Assembly (NCBI GenBank): GCA_002338515.1
Contig: DDIL01000177.1
Location: 3,508 to 18,358, forward strand
Length of the DNA: 14,851 nt
Reading direction: 5' to 3'
From: Glaciecola sp. UBA1851
Lineage (GTDB): Bacteria > Pseudomonadota > Gammaproteobacteria > Enterobacterales > Alteromonadaceae
The notes beneath the pieces are model-generated. The model was not told the DNA's origin. It made no database searches and saw only the letters and a list, made by a program, of their open reading frames with translations. How positions within the stretch are numbered: position 1 is the first letter of the stretch; every line of letters starts with the position of its first letter. Below, in pieces: positions 7,433-13,538 of this stretch. Made by a program: the position numbers and the translations under genes.

Positions 7433-7461
7433 ATTATATTGCCGAATAAGCTTATTTGATG
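7433..7461 (-). promoter_or_regulatory. candidate promoter/operator of the beta-oxidation operon
   Basis: On the minus strand a perfect -10 TATAAT (7438-7433) lies about 80 bases before the preferred GTG start. The -35 position (7461-7456, CATCAA) matches the consensus poorly. The spacer contains a perfect 12-bp palindrome, AATAAGCTTATT (7445-7456), which may be an operator for a regulator of fatty-acid degradation. No known FadR or PsrA consensus was recognised. Confidence 0.38.
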
Positions 7462-7706
7462 TTTAGGCGTGAAATTAGTCTCATTTCATTTAGTGGTTTT
7501 ACAATATTGAGAATACAAGCACATATACCAATCATTTTACAGACTAAAACCTACCATCAAATGATAGTAATAATATTTCAACCATCTGTTTTATATGTAT
7601 TTTATGGAAGTTAACATTTTGCTAAATTGAAAATATTTAATACTGTGTAATCCAAAAATAAGTCAGATGATGCACACAACTTATACACTTCTATTCAAGA
7701 ATGTTA

Positions 7707-7736
7707 TTGCTCCAAGTAATTCAGGACACGTATACT
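7707..7736 (+). promoter_or_regulatory. candidate promoter of the dehalogenase-SDR operon
   Basis: TTGCTC (7707-7712) and TATACT (7731-7736, 5 of 6 matches) are separated by 18 bases. This predicts transcription starting near 7743 and a leader of about 24 bases before the ATG at 7767. The leader has no recognisable Shine-Dalgarno sequence, so translation initiation may be weak or of another kind. Confidence 0.4.
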
Positions 7737-7766
7737 GTTAACAAATTGTAAAATTAATTTATTGTA

Positions 7767-8684
7767 ATGAGTATTGTATCAAGCCCTTCTTATTTATTTG
7801 ACGATTTACCTGGCTATAGTTTTCAACCTAATTATGTGGAAGTAAACGATAATAGCGTTTATGACGATAGTTCGGTGAAGATGCATTATGTTGACTATGG
7901 TGAGAAAAATAAACCAATAATAATGATGTTACATGGTGAGCCAACATGGTCATACTTGTATCGAAATTTAATTATTGATGCAGAACAAGCGGGGTTCAGA
8001 GTCATTGCTCCTGACCTTATCGGTTTTGGTAAATCAGACAAATACATTACTCAAGACGCTTATACTTATGCCAATCATTTAGAATGGTTAACGCAATTTT
8101 TAACTAAACTACAACTCAAAAACATTCGACTTATTTGTCAAGACTGGGGAGGATTGCTAGGTTTACGGTTAGTTGCACAGTTTCCAGATTTATTCAGTGC
8201 TGTGGTAGCAGCCAATACCATGCTACCAACTGGTGACCACAAGCCACCACAAGCATTTTTAGAATGGCAACAATACTCTCAAACTAGCAGCAACTTTGAT
8301 ATTGGTGGCATTATTCAGCGAGGAACACATAAAGAGTTGATAGAAGAAGTATTAGCGGCATATCGAGCGCCATTTCCACTCGAAAGTCATAAAGCAGGTG
8401 TACGAAAATTCCCGATGTTAGTCCCAATCTCACCTAATGATCCTGAGTCAGCGAATAATCGCCAAGCTTGGCAATCATTAAGTCAGTTTAAAAAACCATT
8501 TCTCACTTTATTTAGTGATCAAGACCCTGTTACAAAAGGCGGTGAAAAGATATTTCAGAAGCTGGTGCCAGGTTGCAAAGGACAAAATCATAAAATTTTG
8601 CAAGACGGTGGCCACTTTTTACAGGAAGACTGCAGCAAAGAGTTAATTCAACTATCAACTAAATTTTTTAATGAGAATATATAA
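7767..8684 (+). CDS. haloalkane dehalogenase, subfamily I (DhlA-like)
   Basis: The 305-residue product has nearly the same length as Xanthobacter DhlA (310). Haloalkane dehalogenases hydrolyse carbon-halogen bonds to give an alcohol, a halide and a proton. HGEPTWSYLYR (56-66) supplies the oxyanion residue. CQDWGGLLGL (124-133) gives the nucleophile Asp126 and the halide-binding Trp127. Trp168 in FLEWQQY fits the second halide-binding Trp, which lies in the cap in subfamily I. Asp253 (SDQDPVT) is the acid and His283 (DGGHFLQE) the base. AYRAPFP and AGVRKFP (199-216) match DhlA-type cap sequence. All catalytic elements are present, so activity is likely, though substrates cannot be predicted. 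The stop codon sits one base before the SDR start, so the two genes are translationally coupled. The alcohol product could be the SDR substrate. Confidence 0.88.
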   Translation: MSIVSSPSYLFDDLPGYSFQPNYVEVNDNSVYDDSSVKMHYVDYGEKNKPIIMMLHGEPTWSYLYRNLIIDAEQAGFRVIAPDLIGFGKSDKYITQDAYTYANHLEWLTQFLTKLQLKNIRLICQDWGGLLGLRLVAQFPDLFSAVVAANTMLPTGDHKPPQAFLEWQQYSQTSSNFDIGGIIQRGTHKELIEEVLAAYRAPFPLESHKAGVRKFPMLVPISPNDPESANNRQAWQSLSQFKKPFLTLFSDQDPVTKGGEKIFQKLVPGCKGQNHKILQDGGHFLQEDCSKELIQLSTKFFNENI

Positions 8685-8685
8685 T

Positions 8686-9450
8686 ATGGATAAGTTACTC
8701 GATTTTAGTAATCAAACAGCCATTATTACTGGTGCAGCCAGTGGGTTTGGCCGCGCATTAGCAATTGAACTTAGTGCCAGAGGCTGTGAACTAGCATTGA
8801 GTGATATTGACGAAGATGGTTTGCTAGAGACTCAAAATGCGTTAAGTTCACCAGACAAAAGCATTACCCTTGTTCATAATGTGGCAGACGAGAAATTAAG
8901 TGAAGTTCTGGTTAACAATACGTTATCTGCGTTTGGAAAACTCACTATTGCCGTTAATAATGCTGGCATCGCACATACGCAAGCCCCTCTTCACAAAATG
9001 ACCGAAGATATTTTCAATAGCCAGTTTGATGTGAATGTGAAAGGCGTGGCGTTTGGCATAAAGTATCAGGTACCCGCTATGTTAAAACATGGTGGTGGTC
9101 ATATTATTAACATTGCATCATTGGCAGGTATAGGCGGTACACCTAAAGGCGGCGCATATAGTGCAGCCAAACATGCTGTTGTGGGGTTAACCCGAACAGC
9201 AGCGGTAGAATATGGCAGATACAATGTCCGCAGTAACGCGATTTGCCCATTCTTTAGCCCAACTAATATTATGAATATTGATGGCTTAGCAACAGAAGAA
9301 GATAAGCAAAAATTAGGACTAGGTAGCCCGATGAAGCGAATTAGTACCATTGACGAAATAGTTAGTGTTATGGTTTTAATGATGTCGCCCATGAACACTT
9401 ATATGAATGGACAGACTATTGCGATTGATGGCGGTGTTACTGCTTGGTAA
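8686..9450 (+). CDS. short-chain dehydrogenase/reductase (classical SDR)
   Basis: The 254-residue protein has the classical SDR length and layout. TGAASGFG (15-22) is the cofactor glycine motif. Asp40, at the end of beta-2 (ALSDID), suggests NAD(H) rather than NADP(H). NNAG is at 91-94 and Asn117 in DVNVKG. The active site is Ser145, Tyr158 and Lys162 (YSAAK). It interconverts an alcohol with a ketone or aldehyde in the cytoplasm. ATG at 8686 follows the dehalogenase stop (8682-8684) by one base. An in-frame ATG at 8671 overlaps the upstream gene and would add MRIYN; the start at 8686 fits the family better and has GAGA upstream. The tight coupling suggests it oxidises the alcohol made by the dehalogenase, which is an inference. 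No strong terminator follows the gene. Confidence 0.9.
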   Translation: MDKLLDFSNQTAIITGAASGFGRALAIELSARGCELALSDIDEDGLLETQNALSSPDKSITLVHNVADEKLSEVLVNNTLSAFGKLTIAVNNAGIAHTQAPLHKMTEDIFNSQFDVNVKGVAFGIKYQVPAMLKHGGGHIINIASLAGIGGTPKGGAYSAAKHAVVGLTRTAAVEYGRYNVRSNAICPFFSPTNIMNIDGLATEEDKQKLGLGSPMKRISTIDEIVSVMVLMMSPMNTYMNGQTIAIDGGVTAW

Positions 9451-9530
9451 TTAACAAAGACTAAAAATCTAGGTGCTTTAAAAGCAGTAAGGCATTTACT
9501 TTATATTTGATTTTTTAAAAGTCGGAAGGT

Positions 9531-10031
9531 TTACAATATACGTGATTTGAGGAATGTCTGTTGAATAATCAATGCATCATTGATTGCTCTGTGCGCTTGC
9601 AAGCACATTTCTTTCATTACCATCTCTTTAGTATCGTGCCAAATTTTCATTTGGGATTCTTTCATAATCATTTCAAGTGGACTAAGGGAAAATTCCATTT
9701 CAACACTAGAGCGTGAATATAATGTGTTTAACCAGCTAGAATCGACCACCCAACCGTCACTATATACCTGCTGACCTTTTAATAACTTATTTAACTCTAG
9801 ACATATATGCACACCGTTAGTACCATTATGCCTTAGCACTTCTCGGCTAATACCATGAACCATCTCAGCACTTTTATGCCAAAACGTCCAGTTATCAAAA
9901 GGTTTGATCAATTCCCAGTAGCGTAGCCCATCCCCCCTGACTAATCCAATCTCAATAGGATAGCTGGAAGAACCAAAACCACTTGCTTCTATATCTAAAA
10001 TAGTAGGCGCTTCAGTCAAAACAACTCGCAT
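9531..10031 (-). CDS. stand-alone DEDDh 3'-5' exonuclease (RNase T / DnaQ-like fold)
   Basis: The 166-residue product has the four acidic and histidine positions of a DEDDh exonuclease. Asp13 and Glu15 are in LDIEASGFG, Asp97 in GWVVDSSWL, and His147-x4-Asp152 in AHRAIND. MVHGIS (57-62) matches the region after the first motif in this family. Such enzymes remove nucleotides from 3' ends of DNA or RNA with two metal ions. The protein is little more than the catalytic domain and has no polymerase or nucleic-acid-binding extension. The start at ATG 10031 has no obvious Shine-Dalgarno sequence. It converges with the SDR gene across an 80-base gap and lies downstream of a 15-bp inverted repeat at 10071-10108. 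It has no clear functional link to its metabolic neighbours. Confidence 0.82.
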   Translation of the reverse strand: MRVVLTEAPTILDIEASGFGSSSYPIEIGLVRGDGLRYWELIKPFDNWTFWHKSAEMVHGISREVLRHNGTNGVHICLELNKLLKGQQVYSDGWVVDSSWLNTLYSRSSVEMEFSLSPLEMIMKESQMKIWHDTKEMVMKEMCLQAHRAINDALIIQQTFLKSRIL

Positions 10032-10070
10032 AAAACAATAAAATTATACTTAAGGATAGTCTAAAAATAA

Positions 10071-10108
10071 AAATAATGTTAAATAATTGTAACTATTTAA
10101 CATTATTT
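10071..10108 (-). terminator. 15-bp perfect inverted repeat, terminator or operator
   Basis: AAATAATGTTAAATA (10071-10085) is the exact reverse complement of 10094-10108, with an 8-base loop between. Read on the minus strand the stem is followed by T-rich sequence (TTATTTTTAG, 10070-10061), so it could terminate transcription arriving from the quinone-oxidoreductase operon. It also lies 40-77 bases upstream of the exonuclease ATG and could be a regulatory palindrome for that gene. Confidence 0.45.
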
Positions 10109-10217
10109 CTCGTAACTTATGAAAAACAAAAGGAATTTAATTACTAAAAATGATGCTTTTACTTTCTTTAAAACAGTTGCAACCCTATCAAGAGTATTGT
10201 TTGCAATACGCATGTAT

Positions 10218-10257
10218 CCAACCAGTCACTGACTGCTTGGCGCTTATTTTGTATAGT
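10218..10257 (+). promoter_or_regulatory. 23-bp palindrome next to a -10-like box
   Basis: CCAA-C-CAGTCA-C-TGACTG-C-TTGG (10218-10240) is symmetrical in 20 of 23 positions around a single central base. TATAGT (10252-10257) lies 11 bases further on, and CTGACT at about 18-base spacing inside the palindrome could act as its -35. This looks like an operator overlapping a promoter for the candidate RNA that ends at 10402. Alternatively the palindrome is a hairpin within a longer RNA. Confidence 0.3.
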
Positions 10258-10263
10258 AGCGTC

Positions 10264-10402
10264 ATCGAGATAATCATGCAGAAAACGAAGGAATGTTTGT
10301 GATGTTTTGATTAAACATTGTTAGTTAGTTTACGTACCAGTTCAACATGGTAGGCAAAGGCAACTTTGCCCTTTGAGACCTCCTCCCCGGAGGTCTTTTT
10401 TT
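10264..10402 (+). ncRNA. candidate structured small RNA ending in a strong terminator
   Basis: No convincing protein gene occupies this stretch, yet it ends in a textbook plus-strand terminator. Upstream of that are consecutive stems: ATGTTT/AAACAT (10302-10307 and 10313-10318); TACCA/TGGTA (10335-10339 and 10348-10352); and GGCAAAG-GCAA-CTTTGCC (10353-10370), a perfect 7-bp stem capped by a GNRA-type tetraloop. The last two stems abut directly and could stack. The terminator arm CCTCC and loop TCCCC are complementary to Shine-Dalgarno-type sequence, a feature of some Hfq-dependent small RNAs. The 5' end is a guess from the TATAGT at 10252-10257. No known RNA family was recognised. The alternative is the 3' end of a long transcript coming from the SDR operon. 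Confidence 0.38.
10376..10402 (+). terminator. strong rho-independent terminator, plus strand
   Basis: GACCTCC (10377-10383) pairs perfectly with GGAGGTC (10389-10395) around a TCCCC loop. A-T at 10376/10396 extends the stem to 8 bp. Seven T (10396-10402) follow directly. The minus strand has no T tract on the other side, so it works in the plus direction only, although the adjoining gene (ending at 10407) is on the minus strand. Confidence 0.85.
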
Positions 10403-10406
10403 ATTC

Positions 10407-11381
10407 TCAAGGAATGATTACTACCTTACCTTTGACCTGTCTAGATGCTACTTTATTAAGCGCATCAATCGCTTGCTCTAATGGATATTCTTGGTCAATA
10501 ACAACTGATACTTTTCCTTGAGCGTGCCAAGTTATAAGTTCTTTCATATTTTGCATAAAATCTTGTGGCTGGTGCGCAACAAAGGACCCCCAAAACACAC
10601 CCACAACAGAAAACCCTTTTACCAAAGCTAAGTTGACTGGGAATTTAGGAATTTCACCGCCAGCAAACCCAATCACTAATAATCTGCCTGCCCAAGCCAT
10701 TACTCTTGTGCAAGCATGAAAAGTATCACCCCCCACACATTCGTAGACAACATCAACGCCCTTTCCCTTAGTCAACTCTTTAACTGTCGTTTTTAAGTCT
10801 TGATTAGTGTAATTAATACAAATATCTGCGCCATTTTGCTTGGCAAGTTCGCACTTTTCATCGGTTGAGCAAACAGCAATAACCTTAGCGCCCATTTGTT
10901 TGCCAATTTGTACCGCTGCTAACCCTGTTCCTCCAGCCGCCCCTGTTACCAGTAACGTTTCTCCATTTTGTAACATCGCTCGTTGCTTTAAAGCATGGTG
11001 CGCTGTGGCGTGCGCGGTGGTAAGTGCGGCTGCTTGATTTAAAGGCAATGCATCTGGAATAGGCATAACGTGATTGCAAGGTATGGCCACTTGTTCTGCA
11101 TATCCGCCTAATTGGCAAATACCAATTACTTTCATACCTACTTGCAAGTGAGGTACGCCCTCACCCACAGCTAATATTGTTCCCGCAATTTCGCTTCCAG
11201 GGATAAAGGGTAAGTCAGGCTTCATTTGATATAACCCTTGAACCAATAAACCGTCTGGGAAATTTACTCCCGCACCGGCAATTTTGACTACTACTTGCCC
11301 TTTTTTAGCTTTAGGATCGGGTACTTCAGCGTACTCTAGATTTTCAATTGGTGAAAATTCATTACATAGAATGGCTTTCAT
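10407..11381 (-). CDS. NADPH:quinone oxidoreductase-like medium-chain dehydrogenase/reductase
   Basis: The 324-residue product belongs to the zinc-free quinone-oxidoreductase branch of the MDR superfamily. It has a GroES-like N-terminal domain (about 1-115, with GAGVNFPDGLLVQGLY) and a Rossmann domain. TGAAGGTGLAAVQIGK (146-161) is the nucleotide-binding motif, and Ser172 and Lys176 are placed to hold an NADPH phosphate. Such enzymes reduce quinones, enals or 2-enoyl thioesters, or carry out related NADPH-dependent steps. No cysteine/histidine zinc-ligand cluster is apparent. ATG at 11381 follows AGGGAG at five bases. The gene starts 14 bases after the acyl-CoA dehydrogenase stop, so it is the last gene of a three-gene operon. 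Its operon partners suggest a CoA-thioester or unsaturated-carbonyl substrate; this is inferred. Confidence 0.88.
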   Translation of the reverse strand: MKAILCNEFSPIENLEYAEVPDPKAKKGQVVVKIAGAGVNFPDGLLVQGLYQMKPDLPFIPGSEIAGTILAVGEGVPHLQVGMKVIGICQLGGYAEQVAIPCNHVMPIPDALPLNQAAALTTAHATAHHALKQRAMLQNGETLLVTGAAGGTGLAAVQIGKQMGAKVIAVCSTDEKCELAKQNGADICINYTNQDLKTTVKELTKGKGVDVVYECVGGDTFHACTRVMAWAGRLLVIGFAGGEIPKFPVNLALVKGFSVVGVFWGSFVAHQPQDFMQNMKELITWHAQGKVSVVIDQEYPLEQAIDALNKVASRQVKGKVVIIP

Positions 11382-11395
11382 TAGTACTCCCTACA

Positions 11396-12607
11396 TTATT
11401 GTTTATTAACGACAAGATTTTTACCCAGTTGCATCATATGCACTTGGTCTGGCCCATCAGCTAATCTGATTGTTCTAGCATAAGCTAGGGTTGCAGACAA
11501 AACAGTATCTTGCGACGTTCCAGCCGCACCATGTATTTGAATGGCTTCATCAATCACTTCGCAAGCCATTTTAGGTGCAACAATTTTAATTGCAGCAATA
11601 ATATTTTTGGCAACCTTATTACCATACTTGTCCATATTATCAGCGGCTTTCAAAGTAAGTAATCTAGCTTGCTCTATTTTACAATACATTTGTGCAATGC
11701 TTTCTCTTACCGATTGTTGTTTACTTAATGGTTGGCCGAATGCAATTCTTTGTTCTACTCGTTCGCAGGTCAAATCTAACGCTCGTTGAGCACAACCTAT
11801 CAATCGCATACAATGGTGAATCCTACCTGGACCAAGCCGTCCTTGTGCAATTTCAAATCCACGACCTTCACCCAAAATCAAGTTGGCTTTAGGTACTTTT
11901 ACATTTTCAAACAGTACTTCAGCATGGCCAATAGGCTCATCTAAATACCCCATAGCTGACATAGGTCTTACAACTGTGACACCACTGGTAGATAGAGGTA
12001 CAAGTATTTGTGATTGTTGTTGATGTCGTGGTGCTTTCACATCAGTTTTACCCATTACGATTAATATTTGGCAATTTTCGTTCATGGCACCACTTGTATA
12101 CCACTTGCGTCCATTAATTAAATAGTGGTCACCTTTATCTTCAATTTTAGTCGCAATATTAGTTGCATCACTTGAAGCTACTTCTGGTTCAGTCATAGCA
12201 AAAGCCGATCTTATCTCACCATTTAACAAGGGTTCTAAATATGTTTTTTTATGTTCGTCTGACCCATATTTTGCAATAACTTCCATATTACCTGTATCTG
12301 GCGCACTACAATTAAATACTTCCGAACTCCATAACACTCTTCCCATAATTTCGCATAATGGCGCATACTCTAAATTATTTAGGCCCGCGCCATATGGAAG
12401 GTATTCTTTAGGTAAAAATAAATTCCATAATCCTTGCTCTTTTGCTTTCGCCTTTAGTTCGTTCATTAATGCTGGCGTTTGCCATTTATTCGTATTATTC
12501 ATAACCAAAGAGTGATATTCATCTTCTCTTGGATAAATTTCTGTATCCATAAAGTGTGACAATTTTTGCATCAAACTCTGTACTTTTTCACTATGATCAA
12601 AATTCAT
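11396..12607 (-). CDS. acyl-CoA dehydrogenase, ACAD10/11-like
   Basis: The 403-residue FAD enzyme has a complete acyl-CoA dehydrogenase fold. AFAMTEPEVASSDATN (135-150) and GRKWYTSGA (166-174) bind FAD and substrate. RIAFGQPLSKQQSV (287-300) and QIHGAAGTSQDT (357-368) are in the C-terminal helical domain. Near the C-terminus, RLADGPDQVH (381-390) puts Asp384 where most family members have the catalytic Glu. This is characteristic of the ACAD10/11 group and relatives such as LvaC. In that group, 4-hydroxyacyl-CoA breakdown involves a phosphorylated intermediate made by a partner kinase, which is not in this window. A strong AGGAGAG precedes the ATG. It lies 23 bases after the histidine phosphatase gene and 14 before the quinone-oxidoreductase gene. 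The enzyme class is secure; the substrate is inference. Confidence 0.9.
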   Translation of the reverse strand: MNFDHSEKVQSLMQKLSHFMDTEIYPREDEYHSLVMNNTNKWQTPALMNELKAKAKEQGLWNLFLPKEYLPYGAGLNNLEYAPLCEIMGRVLWSSEVFNCSAPDTGNMEVIAKYGSDEHKKTYLEPLLNGEIRSAFAMTEPEVASSDATNIATKIEDKGDHYLINGRKWYTSGAMNENCQILIVMGKTDVKAPRHQQQSQILVPLSTSGVTVVRPMSAMGYLDEPIGHAEVLFENVKVPKANLILGEGRGFEIAQGRLGPGRIHHCMRLIGCAQRALDLTCERVEQRIAFGQPLSKQQSVRESIAQMYCKIEQARLLTLKAADNMDKYGNKVAKNIIAAIKIVAPKMACEVIDEAIQIHGAAGTSQDTVLSATLAYARTIRLADGPDQVHMMQLGKNLVVNKQ

Positions 12608-12630
12608 TGTCTCTCCTGATATTTTTGTTA

Positions 12631-13296
12631 TTAGCTATAGGTTATTTTAGATAAGTGCTGAGAGGTATTTAAATGTGGCACGTCATTAAAAGAATGTAAT
12701 TGAAAGCCTTTTTTATTGAAATAGAACTTACTCACGCTTGTATTTTTTATCTGTAAATTTAAGCCAATCGCTTGCTCTACAGGTAAGTTAAATAAGTGCA
12801 TCATAAATATTGCCATTGCGCCACCAGACGTCACAAGCGCCAAGTGTTTATAATCACTTTGTAATATTCTTTGGCTTCCCTCGTTTACTCGCGTTGTGAA
12901 TGCGTCCCAAGTTTCTGTAGGGTTATCAATTTGATTGTTCGACCACGCTATCATTGCATTACGCAACACTTTGTACCAATCACTTCTAGGGGCTGATTCC
13001 CCCGGTTTTTGTTCTGGATACATCTTTAAGTAAAAGGAAACGATGGAATCGAAATCAAATTCATTCCACGCAGCATCAGTTTTGACATTGCCTACGCTTG
13101 TTGCATCAGTAAGCCCTTTGGCGGTTTGCTTGTGCCGTAACATATCGCCCGTTATCACACAGTCAAAACTGTTATGACGCTGAGCAAAATATTGACCCAA
13201 TAGGCTAGACTGCACGTGCCCTAAATCACTTAGTAAATCGTAATTATCAGCACCAAATGATGCTTGAGCATGCCGTATAAGATACAACTCAGCCAT
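12631..13296 (-). CDS. histidine phosphatase-superfamily protein with Ser at the second His position
   Basis: The 221-residue product belongs to the phosphoglycerate-mutase-like histidine phosphatases. LIRHAQASFG (6-15) carries the RH motif with the phospho-accepting His9. Arg54 (DMLRHKQTA) and Glu79 (WNEFDFD) match the phosphate-binding Arg and the acid. In the second catalytic block the usual HGG is LVTSGGAMA (154-162), with Ser157 where His normally helps bind phosphate. The same substitution occurs, as I recall, in a subfamily found next to acyl-CoA dehydrogenases, so it may be a lineage trait rather than inactivation. It is first in the operon with an ACAD10/11-like dehydrogenase 23 bases downstream. 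It might act on a phosphorylated acyl intermediate or on CoA-related phosphates, which is inferred. ATG at 13296 follows GGGAA. A housekeeping glycolytic mutase is unlikely. Confidence 0.85.
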   Translation of the reverse strand: MAELYLIRHAQASFGADNYDLLSDLGHVQSSLLGQYFAQRHNSFDCVITGDMLRHKQTAKGLTDATSVGNVKTDAAWNEFDFDSIVSFYLKMYPEQKPGESAPRSDWYKVLRNAMIAWSNNQIDNPTETWDAFTTRVNEGSQRILQSDYKHLALVTSGGAMAIFMMHLFNLPVEQAIGLNLQIKNTSVSKFYFNKKGFQLHSFNDVPHLNTSQHLSKITYS

Positions 13297-13424
13297 AATA
13301 TTCCCATGGTAGTAATTTTCTACTTTTAAGAGTAATACCTTTGATTAAAAAAGAGTAATTGATAGTTGTGATAAACACCTATTCACAGCAAGAATGCTTT
13401 TCACAATGACTAGGGCCTATTTTA

Positions 13425-13466
13425 TTAATTTAGATCAATTATCTATTGATAGGAGTCTGCTAAAGT
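13425..13466 (+). promoter_or_regulatory. FNR-type box and -10 element of the hemN promoter
   Basis: TTAAT-TTAG-ATCAA (13425-13438) matches the FNR/Anr consensus TTGAT-N4-ATCAA at 9 of 10 positions. TAAAGT (13461-13466) lies where a -10 box should be if the site is centred 41.5 bases upstream of the start, the class II activator geometry. Transcription would begin near 13473 and give a leader of about 66 bases. That leader contains a small TAGCTG/CAGCTA hairpin (13484-13502). hemN is a known FNR target in gammaproteobacteria, which supports the call. Confidence 0.65.
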
Positions 13467-13538
13467 CGCCCTCTAAACATGTATAGCTGCAGAATACAGC
13501 TAGCACACAAAAAATTTTAAATAATGTAGGAATAACTA

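Larger units (their letters stand above)
7394..7766. other. divergent intergenic control region
   Basis: This AT-rich gap separates the beta-oxidation operon (minus) from the dehalogenase operon (plus). It contains one promoter candidate on each strand and the palindrome AATAAGCTTATT (7445-7456). It also has CTACCAT-CAA-ATGATAG (7551-7567), an imperfect inverted repeat with one mismatch, and ATCATTT/AAATGAT (7531-7537 and 7559-7565), which competes with it for the same bases. No convincing open frame or RNA gene was seen. Confidence 0.5.

Noticed and set aside
8671..8685. ATG at 8671 as the SDR start.
   Set aside because: It overlaps the dehalogenase coding sequence and adds MRIYN, which the SDR fold does not need. 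ATG 8686 is the more natural coupled start.
9474..9500. Weak hairpins TGCTTTAAAAGCA and AGTAA-GGCAT-TTACT after the SDR gene.
   Set aside because: The stems are only 5 bp and AT-rich, and the T-rich tail is broken. Not strong enough to call a terminator.
10150..10302. Fifty-codon plus-strand open frame starting MMLLLSLKQL, ahead of the 10376-10402 terminator.
   Set aside because: AAGGA is about 17 bases from the ATG, the protein resembles nothing I recognise, and the frame runs through two strong palindromes. It could be a small protein but the support is too weak to call a gene.
10168..10320. Minus-strand open frame in the same place (contains FLRFLHDYLDDATIQ and WLDTC), looking somewhat protein-like.
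   Set aside because: It has no start codon in its first part and no ribosome-binding site, and I cannot match it to a family. At most it is a decayed remnant.
10335..10352. TACCA-GTTCAACA-TGGTA as a tRNA T-arm, because of the GTTCAA loop.
   Set aside because: No acceptor stem, anticodon arm or D-arm can be built around it, so it is not a tRNA or an obvious tRNA fragment.
13367..13387. TGTGA...TCACA as a CRP site.
   Set aside because: The half-sites are 11 bases apart instead of the 6 required for CRP.
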